Source of the DNA: Nocardia vermiculata NBRC 100427
GTDB taxonomy: Bacteria; Actinomycetota; Actinomycetes; Mycobacteriales; Mycobacteriaceae
Direction: 5' to 3'
DNA length: 40,899 bases
Assembly (NCBI RefSeq): GCF_001613265.1
Contig: NZ_BDCA01000046.1
Coordinates: 1 to 40,899, forward strand
Every line of letters begins with the position of its first letter. Within the stretch, counting starts at the first letter, position 1. Shown here in pieces: positions 28,191 through 35,228 of this stretch. The position numbers were made by a program, and so were the translations under genes. The notes under the pieces are model-generated. The model made no database searches and was not told where the DNA came from. It saw only the letters and a list, made by a program, of their open reading frames with translations.

Positions 28191-28202
28191 GGAACGAGTT
28201 CC
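28191..28202. promoter_or_regulatory. Inverted repeat GGAAC-N2-GTTCC, possible operator of the NRPS operon
   Basis: Two perfect 5-bp arms flank a 2-bp centre in the AT-rich segment just after the terminator. A minus-strand TTGACG begins directly before it. The inner AACnnGTT matches the core, but not the outer T and A, of the KstR consensus TnnAACnnGTTnnA. Function is inferred from position and symmetry only. Confidence 0.35.
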
Positions 28203-28205
28203 GTC

Positions 28206-28230
28206 AAAAAAAGTCGGACAAGCGTCCAAC
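28206..28230 (-). terminator. Intrinsic terminator after the GAF regulator gene
   Basis: On the minus strand GTTGGAC and GTCCGAC form a 7-bp stem (one G-T pair) around a GCTT loop, followed by seven T. It lies about 80 bp past the regulator stop codon. It implies that the NRPS operon has its own promoter rather than being read through from the regulator. Confidence 0.7.
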
Positions 28231-28312
28231 TGGAAACAGTCTCCGACGCAAATGTGCCCGGCGTCACATCTTAACGATGATATGTGAGCCGTAACACAGT
28301 GCTAGCGGCAGC

Positions 28313-29686
28313 CTACGATCCGAAACGTTGCATCCGCGTTGCATCGGCCCCCATACGCCGGTCGAGCACCCGGATCTTTGCCTCGATCTGCGCATACAGC
28401 GCGGAATCGCGGTCCGCGGTGGCCCGGTAGGCCACCCATGCGGCCGCATCGTCACGCCCTTCGGCGCCGGAAGTCCATCGGCTCAGCACCGCCGCGTCGC
28501 CGGAGTGCAGCACTGCGGTCCGCAGCCGCACCCGCAATTCGTCCCGGATGTCCACGACGCCGGGCGCCGCCGACCGGGGCAGCACCGGCCCGGTGTAATG
28601 ACGCACCCCGCTGTGCACATCACCGGTGTCCAGGGCCGCCCGCAACGCCTCCACATCCGTGGAGACCGGGACCCGCAACCGGTAGGGGCGCGAACCGAAC
28701 ACATCCGGCCCGACGACCGACCGCAGCCGTGACATGGCCGCGCGGATGGTCGCATTGTCCAGATCGGTATCGTCGAGCAGCAGCGCCAGATGGTCGGCCG
28801 ACAGCCCCTCGGCATGCTCGGCCAGCAGCAGCAGAATCTCGGCATGCCGCTGCGACAAGGTGATTCGCTCACCATCGATGCTCAACTGAGGCTGCCCCAG
28901 CCCCAAAACCTCGAGCGTCAACCGCCCGGTGGGCCGGGCCGCCGCGGAGTTTCCGGCGGGAGTACGGCGATTCGCACCGCGCTGCTCCACCCGTACCGCC
29001 GAGAGCAACAGATCCATTTCCGCCGCGGTCGCCGCGGCCTTCACCAGTGCGAGGATCTCCGGGCGGGCCACCCGCACTCCACCGGCGATCATCAGCACAC
29101 CCACCAGCCGGCCGTCCGGATCGTGGACCGGTGCCGCCGCGCCGGTGAGCTGATGCATACGGTGCAGGAAATGTTCGGGACCGTGAATCCAGGTGGCGCG
29201 GCCGGTACGCACCACCAGACCGACAGCATTGGTGCCGATCCGCCGTTCGGACAGGTCGTCCCCTTCACGCAGACCGACCTCGGCCGCCGCCTCGACCCGA
29301 TCCGGGTTGCCGTGCACCGACAACACCCGTCCGAACTGATCGGCCACCACCACGATCAGCCCGATGCCGGCGGCATCCTGCAGCAGCAATTTGTCGACCA
29401 GCGGCATGACCCCGGCAATCGGATGATTGTCGCGGTAGCGCTGCAGGTCGGTGCCGCGCAAGCCGCGACCGTCCAGGACATCCATCGGATCCACGCCGCC
29501 GCGCAGGCTGCGCAACCAGGATTCCAACACCAGCGGTCGCAGCAATCCGGGCAGCTGATTGAGCTGACCCCCGCCGACACTGAGGTACCCGTGCGCCTGA
29601 GCGGCATAGGATTCCAGCGCGCCGAGTTGAGTCCCGGGCTCGGCCCTGTGCCCCGGGCCGCTATCGCCTGTGAGATTGCTGACCAT
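28313..29686 (-). CDS. GAF-domain transcriptional regulator with C-terminal winged-helix domain
   Basis: A cytoplasmic DNA-binding regulator of 457 aa. The N-terminal half resembles the sensory part of AcoR-type activators: ESWLRSLRGGVDP near the start, then a GAF domain with the typical GTNAVGLVVRTG, HFLHRMHQLTGAAAPVHDPD and LVGVLMIAGG. The C-terminal part (from about 290) has no sigma-54 ATPase. It carries a winged-helix-like segment (LSQRHAEILLLLAEH, ATIRAAMSRLRSVVG, PYRLRVPV) similar to the OmpR/SARP type and a short helical region after it. The start at ATG 29684-29686 is chosen because GAAAGG lies about 4 bp upstream; the frame stays open further upstream but overlaps mftF. It follows mftF on the same strand by 77 bp and precedes the NRPS operon, so it may control either or itself. 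The ligand is unknown. Confidence 0.8.
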   Translation of the reverse strand: MVSNLTGDSGPGHRAEPGTQLGALESYAAQAHGYLSVGGGQLNQLPGLLRPLVLESWLRSLRGGVDPMDVLDGRGLRGTDLQRYRDNHPIAGVMPLVDKLLLQDAAGIGLIVVVADQFGRVLSVHGNPDRVEAAAEVGLREGDDLSERRIGTNAVGLVVRTGRATWIHGPEHFLHRMHQLTGAAAPVHDPDGRLVGVLMIAGGVRVARPEILALVKAAATAAEMDLLLSAVRVEQRGANRRTPAGNSAAARPTGRLTLEVLGLGQPQLSIDGERITLSQRHAEILLLLAEHAEGLSADHLALLLDDTDLDNATIRAAMSRLRSVVGPDVFGSRPYRLRVPVSTDVEALRAALDTGDVHSGVRHYTGPVLPRSAAPGVVDIRDELRVRLRTAVLHSGDAAVLSRWTSGAEGRDDAAAWVAYRATADRDSALYAQIEAKIRVLDRRMGADATRMQRFGS

Positions 29687-29763
29687 TTGCCTTTCTTTCC
29701 CGTTCCACACTGTACCGGTGGGTCGGGAACAACACGGGTGAAGCTTCTGCTTTGTCCGGCAGG

Positions 29764-31176
29764 TCACACACCACCCGGTCGATGCCGAGGGACCGCCGGA
29801 CGCAGCGCGGCGACATTGCACGCGCGCACCGCACCCCACCACAGACCCGTGCCGTACGCCAGGTCGTCGAGGCGCTTGCACAGCAGATAGCGCATCGGAT
29901 CCAGTCCACCACTGTCTCGGTGCGTGAACCAATCGGCCAGCCCGTCGGCAACGGCCAGCGTCACCGCGACGCGACGGATCCGGCGGGAAGCGATCATCGC
30001 GAGCACGGTCACCGGCCAGTAGTGGCGGCACAGCGCCGAGACGATGCGCCACACTCCCGCCGAAAACCCCCGGGCCAGATGGATGGCGGCCACCCGAGTC
30101 GGGTTGTCCAATTCGGCGAAGACACGCCGCAACCGAAACAGGGCAGCGACGAGCGTCGCGATCCCGCCGAGAATCCCGGCGCGTGAGGCGGTGGCCAGCA
30201 GCGCGGTCGCGGCCAGCGTCCAGAACGGCACCGGCAGCGGCGCCACCATTCCGGCGTGCCGGTCGGCCAGCGGCGCCGCGGCTGCACCGTGAGAAACCTT
30301 GCGGGCGAACCATTTGCCCAGCGAGGCAGGGGAATCACAGGCGACGTGCGCGGCCGGCTCGTACCGCAACCGCCAGCCGGCCCGCTCCAGCCGCCAGCAC
30401 AGATCGATATCGGCGGCCGATCGCATCTGCTCGTCGAACCCCCCCTCGGCCAGCAGGGCGCGCCGCCGCACCAGCAGGGCCGCACCGGGCGCGTAGGAGA
30501 CCGCGCCGCGCGAGCTGACCGCCGTTTCGCGGCGACCGAAATCGAGCGACGAACGCGCACTCTCGTACCGGCCGAGTACACCGGCATCCGGCTCGCGCGC
30601 CACGATCCGCGGCGCGACCAGCGCTACCTCGGGATCGCTGAAATGACCGAGCATCACTTCCAGCCAGCCCGGACGCGGCACCACATCGGAGTCCAGAAAC
30701 GCGACGAATTCCGTTGCCGCGGCATGCAATCCTGCATTCCGGGCGGCCACCACCCCTTGCCGAACATCGTGCCGCAGCACCGTCACCCGGCACCGGCCGC
30801 CGGTGCGCGGAATTCGGACCGGCCGGTCGGAACCGTCGTCCACGACGACCACGCTGTGCCCACGCAGCGTCGACAAGAGCCGCCGTAACCCGGCATCGTC
30901 GTTGTGATGCGGCACCACGACGGTGACCTCTTCCGGCGCCGGCAGCAGGCGCGGCCGCGGATTCGCAACCCCGGAGTCGAGCAGCCGTCTGGCAACCACA
31001 GCGGATGTGGGGTCGGTCACTTCGAGATACCCGTCACCGATCAGGGCGGCCGCTTCCGGCGCAAGTCTCAGCAACCTCGTCGGCGAGCCGCCGACCAAGA
31101 GCCGTCCACCGGAATAGGTGCGCACCCGAGGATCGATTCGCACCCCGAACCCGTTGGGTAGTCGATCATGGCGCAT
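29764..31176 (-). CDS. mftF: Mycofactocin system glycosyltransferase MftF
   Basis: A family 2 glycosyltransferase of 470 aa. In mycobacteria MftF adds glucose units to the redox cofactor mycofactocin, giving oligoglycosylated forms. The family N-terminus LPNGFGVRIDPRVR is followed by GGSPTRLLRL. The GT-A fold shows VTVVVPHHND (about 84-93), VVVVDDGSD, AARNAGL, and the metal-binding FLDSDVVPRPGW (DSD at 162-164), then AADIDLCWRLERAGWRLRYE. Hydrophobic segments follow (about 295-400), and the end has YLLCKRLDDLAYGTGLWWGA. The start at 31176 matches the length and N-terminus of the M. tuberculosis homologue; a longer frame to 31326 has no family support. A -10-like TAACAT lies 7 bp upstream, compatible with a leaderless message. 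No mftA-mftE is nearby, so the other cofactor genes must be elsewhere or absent. Confidence 0.88.
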   Translation of the reverse strand: MRHDRLPNGFGVRIDPRVRTYSGGRLLVGGSPTRLLRLAPEAAALIGDGYLEVTDPTSAVVARRLLDSGVANPRPRLLPAPEEVTVVVPHHNDDAGLRRLLSTLRGHSVVVVDDGSDRPVRIPRTGGRCRVTVLRHDVRQGVVAARNAGLHAAATEFVAFLDSDVVPRPGWLEVMLGHFSDPEVALVAPRIVAREPDAGVLGRYESARSSLDFGRRETAVSSRGAVSYAPGAALLVRRRALLAEGGFDEQMRSAADIDLCWRLERAGWRLRYEPAAHVACDSPASLGKWFARKVSHGAAAAPLADRHAGMVAPLPVPFWTLAATALLATASRAGILGGIATLVAALFRLRRVFAELDNPTRVAAIHLARGFSAGVWRIVSALCRHYWPVTVLAMIASRRIRRVAVTLAVADGLADWFTHRDSGGLDPMRYLLCKRLDDLAYGTGLWWGAVRACNVAALRPAVPRHRPGGV

Positions 31177-31526
31177 TCCAGGAATGTTATTCGCTTCGAG
31201 CTCGCCGGGCATCCCGTGTAGGAAAAAACGGGCCGAATTCGCCACGAAAGCAACGGCAACGCACCGATTCCGGCGCCGGGCGGTGTCAATGACCGTCGAC
31301 ACGATCCGGCTATTGTGCAGCAACATTCATTGCCGCACCGTCGAGATGCATGATGCACGACCACAGTTCACACCGGGCTACCCACGCGGCGGCCACCACG
31401 CCCAGCACCAGGCATGCAGCACCCCAGCACCGCGAACCCGCACTCTAGACTGCGAAAGGCAAGCACGTTGCACAGCGGATGGCGGAAGAACCGCCGGGCG
31501 CGCTGCGGCAAGTCTCGAGGTTGGCA
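31177..31526. other. Divergent intergenic region between mftF and the TetR gene
   Basis: These 350 bp hold promoters for both directions. For mftF a -10-like TAACAT sits at 31184-31189 on the minus strand. Imperfect symmetric elements are visible: GTGTC-N10-GACAC at 31283-31302 and TGCAT-N-ATGCA at 31347-31357. They may be operators of the adjacent TetR regulator but are short. No small precursor peptide gene (mftA) is seen. Confidence 0.5.
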
Positions 31527-32165
31527 ATGGGAGTCGGACGGATGCAGACGAGTGGGGGCGGCAACACACTCTCGGAAGCCGAGATCGTCGAGGCCGCATT
31601 GCGCGTGGTGCGCGCCGACGGCGTGGAGAAACTGTCCATGCGCCGACTCTCCCGCGAACTCGGCGTCTCCCCGATGGCGCCCTACTACTACGTCGCGGAC
31701 AAACGAGAGCTGCTCGACCTGGTGGCCAGCGCGGCACTGACCGGCGTGCGAACGCCACCGCCGGAATTCGGCACCTGGCAGCAGCGATTGCGTGAACTCA
31801 TCGATCAGATCGACGAGAAGCTGCGCAAACACCCCGGTCTGGGTGACGTGCTGATCGAACAGACCCTGGGCAAGCAGCTCGACCTGATCGCCGCTGTGAT
31901 GGAGATCCTGTCCGACGCCGGATTCGCCGACCGCAACGTACTCGCCGCGTATGCGACGATCCACACGTACCTGTTCGGCCGTGCGCGGGTCAATCCGCGC
32001 GACCGTTCCGCGCTGGTCGACATGCCGTTGCCCGACGCGGTCGAACGCGCCGTCAAACACATGGGCGACCTGCGCGGAAAGTACTCCTACGACTTCGGCA
32101 TGGAGGTACTGATCGCCGGACTGGAAGCCCAGCTTGTCCGACAGCAGGACGGACACGTATCATAA
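31527..32165 (+). CDS. TetR family transcriptional regulator
   Basis: A DNA-binding repressor-type protein of about 212 aa. The N-terminal helix-turn-helix is clear: LSEAEIVEAALRVVRADG, SMRRLSRELGVSPMAPYYYV and DKRELLDLV. The C-terminal ligand domain is helical, as usual for the family, and unassigned. I chose ATG 31527 because GAGG lies 6-7 bp upstream; ATG at 31542 also has a good site, and the frame extends back to 31479 without one. It sits directly upstream of the kshB-like gene on the same strand (73-bp gap), but a KstR-type box and probable promoter separate them. It is not KstR itself: its sequence differs from the conserved KstR N-terminus. The effector is unknown. Confidence 0.82.
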   Translation: MGVGRMQTSGGGNTLSEAEIVEAALRVVRADGVEKLSMRRLSRELGVSPMAPYYYVADKRELLDLVASAALTGVRTPPPEFGTWQQRLRELIDQIDEKLRKHPGLGDVLIEQTLGKQLDLIAAVMEILSDAGFADRNVLAAYATIHTYLFGRARVNPRDRSALVDMPLPDAVERAVKHMGDLRGKYSYDFGMEVLIAGLEAQLVRQQDGHVS

Positions 32166-32167
32166 AT

Positions 32168-32181
32168 TAGAACACGTTCTA
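32168..32181. promoter_or_regulatory. KstR-type operator upstream of kshB
   Basis: TAGAACACGTTCTA is a perfect match to the KstR consensus TnnAACnnGTTnnA, the operator of the sterol catabolism repressor of mycobacteria and rhodococci. It starts 3 bp after the TetR stop codon, 58-71 bp before the kshB-like start. A TTGACG begins 3 bp after it. A 19-bp stretch including this box recurs at 36486. Confidence 0.82.
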
Positions 32182-32206
32182 GTTTGACGTCGTTCAGTAG
32201 CAAATT

Positions 32207-32217
32207 TTCTAGTAGAA
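32207..32217. promoter_or_regulatory. Short palindrome TTCTA-G-TAGAA in the kshB leader
   Basis: Two perfect 5-bp arms around a single base lie 22-32 bp before the kshB-like start. The arms share the TAGAA/TTCTA outer part of the adjacent KstR box but lack the AACnnGTT core. It could be a second half-site arrangement or an operator of the neighbouring TetR protein. Confidence 0.35.
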
Positions 32218-32238
32218 CGTCCGGCCCGAGAGGACACC

Positions 32239-33297
32239 ATGACCGTCGATCCCGCCGTCCCGCACAGCTCCCGTTCGGCCGTGCTGCGGGTCGCCGCTGT
32301 CGTCAACGAGACGGCCGACGCCTGCTCACTGGTCTTCGACGTGCCCGAGGACCTGCGCGAGCGCTTCACCTACCAGCCCGGCCAGTTCCTGACCCTGCGG
32401 ATCCCCAGCGACCGCACCGGCTCGGTCGCCCGCTGCTATTCGCTGGCCAGCTCACCACATACCGACGACCGGCCCAAGGTGACCGTCAAACGCACCGTGG
32501 ACGGCTATGCGTCGAACTGGGTATGTGACAACGTCAAGGCCGGCGATCAGATCGAGGTGCTGCCCCCGTCCGGGCTGTTCACCCCGAAGGACCTCGACGA
32601 GGACCTACTGCTGTTCGCCGCCGGCAGCGGCATCACCCCGGTGATGTCGATTCTGAAGTCGGCACTCGCGCGTGGCAACGGCCGCATCGTGCTGGTGTAC
32701 GCCAACCGCGACAACGAATCGGTGATCTTCGCCGACGAACTGCGTGAGCTCACCGGCAAGAATCCGCAGCGCCTGGTCGTCGTGCACTGGCTGGAATCGC
32801 TGCAGGGTCTGCCGACCGTCGACGGTCTCGCCGCACTGTGCGCGCCCTACACCGGCTACCGGGCCTACATGTGCGGCCCGAAGCCCTTCATGGACGGCGT
32901 GCACGACGCGCTGGCTCAGCTCGACGTGCCGCGTACCCGAACCCATGCCGAGGTCTTCAACTCGCTGTCCGGTGATCCGTTCGCCGATACCGCCCCGGTC
33001 GAGGTGAGCGAGGAGGAGGCCGCCGACGCCGCCACCGTCGAGGTCGAACTCGACGGTGAAACCCACTCCATGCAGTGGCCGCGGCGGCAGACCCTGGTCG
33101 ACATCATGCTCGCCAAGGGTCTGGACGTGCCGTACTCCTGCCAGGAGGGCGAGTGCGGTTCCTGCGCCTGCACGGTGCTGGAAGGCAAGGTGGAGATGGA
33201 CAATTCGGAGATCCTCGACCCGGAGGACATCGAAGCCGGATATATCCTCGGCTGCCAGGCCCACCCGGTCACCGACAATCTGAAGATCCAGTTCTGA
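32239..33297 (+). CDS. kshB: KshB-like reductase: FAD/NAD(P)H flavoprotein with C-terminal 2Fe-2S ferredoxin
   Basis: This is the electron-transfer component of a Rieske monooxygenase system. It would pass electrons from NADH through FAD and a 2Fe-2S cluster to an oxygenase; in sterol degraders KshB serves 3-ketosteroid 9alpha-hydroxylase KshA. Domains in the 352 aa: ferredoxin-reductase FAD domain (about 12-115, YQPGQFLTLRIPS and RCYSLASS), NAD domain (AAGSGITPVMSI, YMCGPKPFM), and plant-type ferredoxin (about 265-352) with ligands Cys301, Cys306, Cys309 and Cys339. It closely resembles M. tuberculosis Rv3571 (KshB/HmpX) throughout. The start ATG 32239 has GAGAGGA 5 bp upstream. The KstR box in its promoter supports a sterol role. 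The oxygenase partner is not in the window. Related reductases serve other oxygenases, so the substrate is inferred. Confidence 0.82.
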   Translation: MTVDPAVPHSSRSAVLRVAAVVNETADACSLVFDVPEDLRERFTYQPGQFLTLRIPSDRTGSVARCYSLASSPHTDDRPKVTVKRTVDGYASNWVCDNVKAGDQIEVLPPSGLFTPKDLDEDLLLFAAGSGITPVMSILKSALARGNGRIVLVYANRDNESVIFADELRELTGKNPQRLVVVHWLESLQGLPTVDGLAALCAPYTGYRAYMCGPKPFMDGVHDALAQLDVPRTRTHAEVFNSLSGDPFADTAPVEVSEEEAADAATVEVELDGETHSMQWPRRQTLVDIMLAKGLDVPYSCQEGECGSCACTVLEGKVEMDNSEILDPEDIEAGYILGCQAHPVTDNLKIQF

Positions 33298-33303
33298 GCA
33301 TGC

Positions 33304-33329
33304 GGCGGGCCGAGACCACTCGGCCCGCC
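33304..33329. terminator. Strong hairpin between convergent genes
   Basis: GGCGGGCCGAG and CTCGGCCCGCC form a perfect 11-bp stem with an ACCA loop, 6 bp after the kshB stop and about 17 bp before the end of the convergent gene. There is no T-run, so it is a probable bidirectional GC-rich terminator rather than a classic one. Confidence 0.6.
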
Positions 33330-33346
33330 GGTGTCACCTCCGTGCC

Positions 33347-34087
33347 CTAACGCCGAGCCCGGTAGTCCGCGCGCAGGCCGGGCGCCAAATGCTCGGTCGC
33401 ATAGCTCAATGCGGTACGCCCCATATCCTGCGCATGCCGATCGAGGAACCCGGTCAGCAGGGCAAGGTCGATGCGCTTACCCACTTCGCGCAACATCCAT
33501 CCACACGCTTTCTGGATCAGGTCCCGCCGGTCGTGCAGTAAGCGTTCGCACAGTTCGAAGGTTGTCGATGCGTCACCGGCCTTGATGAACGCGAATGTGG
33601 TGAGCACTGCGACGCGCCGCTCCCACAGCGAATCCGCCTGGGCCAGTTGGTAGAGCACTGCGCGCGGCCGATCCAGCAACCACGGCCCGAGGATGTTCTC
33701 GGCCGACACGTCTACCAGATCCCAGTTGTTCACCCGGCCGCGGCGTACCGCCGCGAGATACATCTCGACGATCCGCTGTTGTGCGACGACGTCGTAAGTG
33801 CGTTGTCTACCGGCTCGGGCCATCGCGTTGTTCGCGATCACCAGTGCGGTGAAGCGGTGTTCGTGCACCGGACTGTCCAGCAGTATCGCGATCTCGGCGA
33901 CCGGCAGGTTCGGGAACTGTCGTGCGATCGCGCGGGCGCCCGGCACCGTCACCCCGACGAAGACGTCGCCTTCCCCGTACTCACCCGGACCTGTTTTGAA
34001 GAAGCGTCGCATCCCGAGCGCCCGATCCGGATCCCCCGCCGCATCCACCGCCGGCGCCACCTCGGCGGCACGCTGCCCGCCGGTCAT
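33347..34087 (-). CDS. DNA alkylation repair protein (AlkD-type DNA glycosylase)
   Basis: A cytoplasmic HEAT-like repeat glycosylase of about 246 aa that removes alkylated purines such as 3- and 7-methyl bases. Active-site residues of the AlkD family are present: NNWDLVD with Trp122 and Asp126, the same W-x3-D spacing as Trp109/Asp113 of Bacillus cereus AlkD, and Trp197 in ACGWMLRE. FKTGPGEYGEGDVFVGV near the N-terminus is also typical. ATG 34087 has a GGGGG run 6 bp upstream; a GTG directly before it (34090) is an alternative. The 245 bp up to the racemase gene stop show nothing I recognise. It is convergent with kshB and not obviously linked to its neighbours in function. Confidence 0.88.
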   Translation of the reverse strand: MTGGQRAAEVAPAVDAAGDPDRALGMRRFFKTGPGEYGEGDVFVGVTVPGARAIARQFPNLPVAEIAILLDSPVHEHRFTALVIANNAMARAGRQRTYDVVAQQRIVEMYLAAVRRGRVNNWDLVDVSAENILGPWLLDRPRAVLYQLAQADSLWERRVAVLTTFAFIKAGDASTTFELCERLLHDRRDLIQKACGWMLREVGKRIDLALLTGFLDRHAQDMGRTALSYATEHLAPGLRADYRARR

Positions 34088-34332
34088 CACTCGCCCCCGG
34101 CGGGGCCACTCGGTGCGGACATCACATCACCCATCCCGGCAGTATCGACCATCACGCCGACAAACCGATGCGCGGACCGCACTCGGCCTGCTCACACCGG
34201 CCGGCGGACCGTACTTCCGAGGAGGCGGCCCGTCGAAACCCCGGCGCCGACCCGAGGTAGCCGCATACATCGCCGGCGCGACCGTAGGCACCACCGTGGC
34301 GCCGGGCGATTCGCCACCGCGCGCGTCGACGG

Positions 34333-35109
34333 CTAGGCGGTGGAGCAGGTTGTGTCCGCGCCCAGGACCCGGCCCGACTCGTAAGCAGCGGCACCGGTGG
34401 GCAGTTCACCGGCACGGCCGCTGGTGTATACGGTGACCGCACCCGTGCCCGCAGTGGGACGCCCCAGCGCATCGATACGCCGGAGCGTCTGCCCCGCAAC
34501 CGCTTCCGCACTGTCGAACAGACGTGTCCCGACAGGCAGGGCGGCAACGATCGAATCCAGTACCAGCGGATAGTGCGTGCAGCCGAGCACCACCGCTTCG
34601 GTACCGGCCGGCGTCTGCGCGGCCGCCCGCGCGATGGACTCTTCGACAGCGGCAAGATCACCACGGTCGATCGCGTCCGCCAGCCCGTGGCAGGCCACGC
34701 CGGTCACATCGGCCGTACCACCGAAACGCGCGATCAGATCAGCCTGATAGCGGCTCGCGGTGGTGGCGGCGGTGGCCCAGACGGCCACCGAACGGCATGC
34801 CGCCGCGGCCGGTTTGATCGCCGGAACCGTACCGATCACGGGCACCTGCGGCCCCACTGCGGCACGGACATGTTCCAGCGCCGTGACACTGGCGGTGTTG
34901 CACGGCAATACGACGGCCTCGGCCCCCAGGTCCAGCGATCGCCCGGCGGCTGCCAGCACACGCTCGATCACCCACTGTTCGGGCTTCGGCCCCCACGGTG
35001 CGCCTTCCGGGTCCAGTTGCAGCAGCAGATCGAGATCCGGGCGCAGCTTGCGCAGCCACGCGCCCGTAGGCAGCAGACCCAGTCCGGAATCGATGAGCGC
35101 AACGATCAC
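34333..35109 (-). CDS. Aspartate/glutamate racemase family protein (glutamate racemase-like)
   Basis: A cytoplasmic cofactor-independent racemase-family enzyme of 258 aa. The N-terminal DSG motif (ALIDSGLGLLPTG), the first catalytic cysteine in VLPCNTAS (Cys70) and the second in VLGCTHYPLV (Cys177) are all present, so it should be active. The spacing fits the MurI fold. It departs from classic MurI in having DSGLGLLPT where MurI has DSGVGGL, so it is probably a second racemase rather than the cell-wall enzyme. The start is GTG 35107-35109; no ribosome site is clear, and a -10-like TAATAC lies about 10 bp upstream, compatible with a leaderless message. It might supply a D-amino acid, but nothing in the window shows the substrate. 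Confidence 0.78.
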   Translation of the reverse strand: MIVALIDSGLGLLPTGAWLRKLRPDLDLLLQLDPEGAPWGPKPEQWVIERVLAAAGRSLDLGAEAVVLPCNTASVTALEHVRAAVGPQVPVIGTVPAIKPAAAACRSVAVWATAATTASRYQADLIARFGGTADVTGVACHGLADAIDRGDLAAVEESIARAAAQTPAGTEAVVLGCTHYPLVLDSIVAALPVGTRLFDSAEAVAGQTLRRIDALGRPTAGTGAVTVYTSGRAGELPTGAAAYESGRVLGADTTCSTA

Positions 35110-35228
35110 GGAACCACTGTATTAGCGCCACCACCGCGCCCTGCGCCCGGATTGCGATATCGGCCACAGCGCCGCACCGGAGCTACCGGCCTTCAGGCAT
35201 CCGGGGGCCTACCCCCGCCTCGCGATGC

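Larger units (their letters stand above)
27924..28312. other. Intergenic region upstream of the NRPS operon
   Basis: These 389 bp separate the GAF regulator stop from the NRPS start. They hold an intrinsic terminator for the regulator transcript (28206-28230) and a short AT-rich stretch with an inverted repeat (28191-28202). About 265 bp further toward the NRPS presumably carry its promoter and leader. A minus-strand TTGACG overlaps the end of the terminator T-run, but I find no well-spaced -10 for it. No RNA gene or convincing small gene is seen. Confidence 0.6.

Noticed and set aside
27727..28287. 186-codon plus-strand frame across the NRPS start and leader
   Set aside because: It mostly overlaps the NRPS 5' end in antisense, has no ribosome site and no recognisable protein features.
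29687..30313. Upstream extension of the GAF regulator frame
   Set aside because: It overlaps mftF, reads as a shadow of that gene, and a good ribosome site supports the start at 29686.
31177..31326. 50-residue N-terminal extension of MftF
   Set aside because: Family members begin at the LPNGFGV region; the extension has no family support and a -10-like element lies just before the shorter start.
31368..32156. 262-codon minus-strand frame opposite the TetR gene
   Set aside because: It is antisense to a clear helix-turn-helix protein; its His/Val/Gly-rich translation is typical of a shadow frame.
31527..32165. The TetR gene next to the KstR box as KstR itself, or as MftR
   Set aside because: Its N-terminal sequence does not match what I know of KstR or of the mycofactocin-type MftR; adjacency to the box is explained by the kshB promoter.
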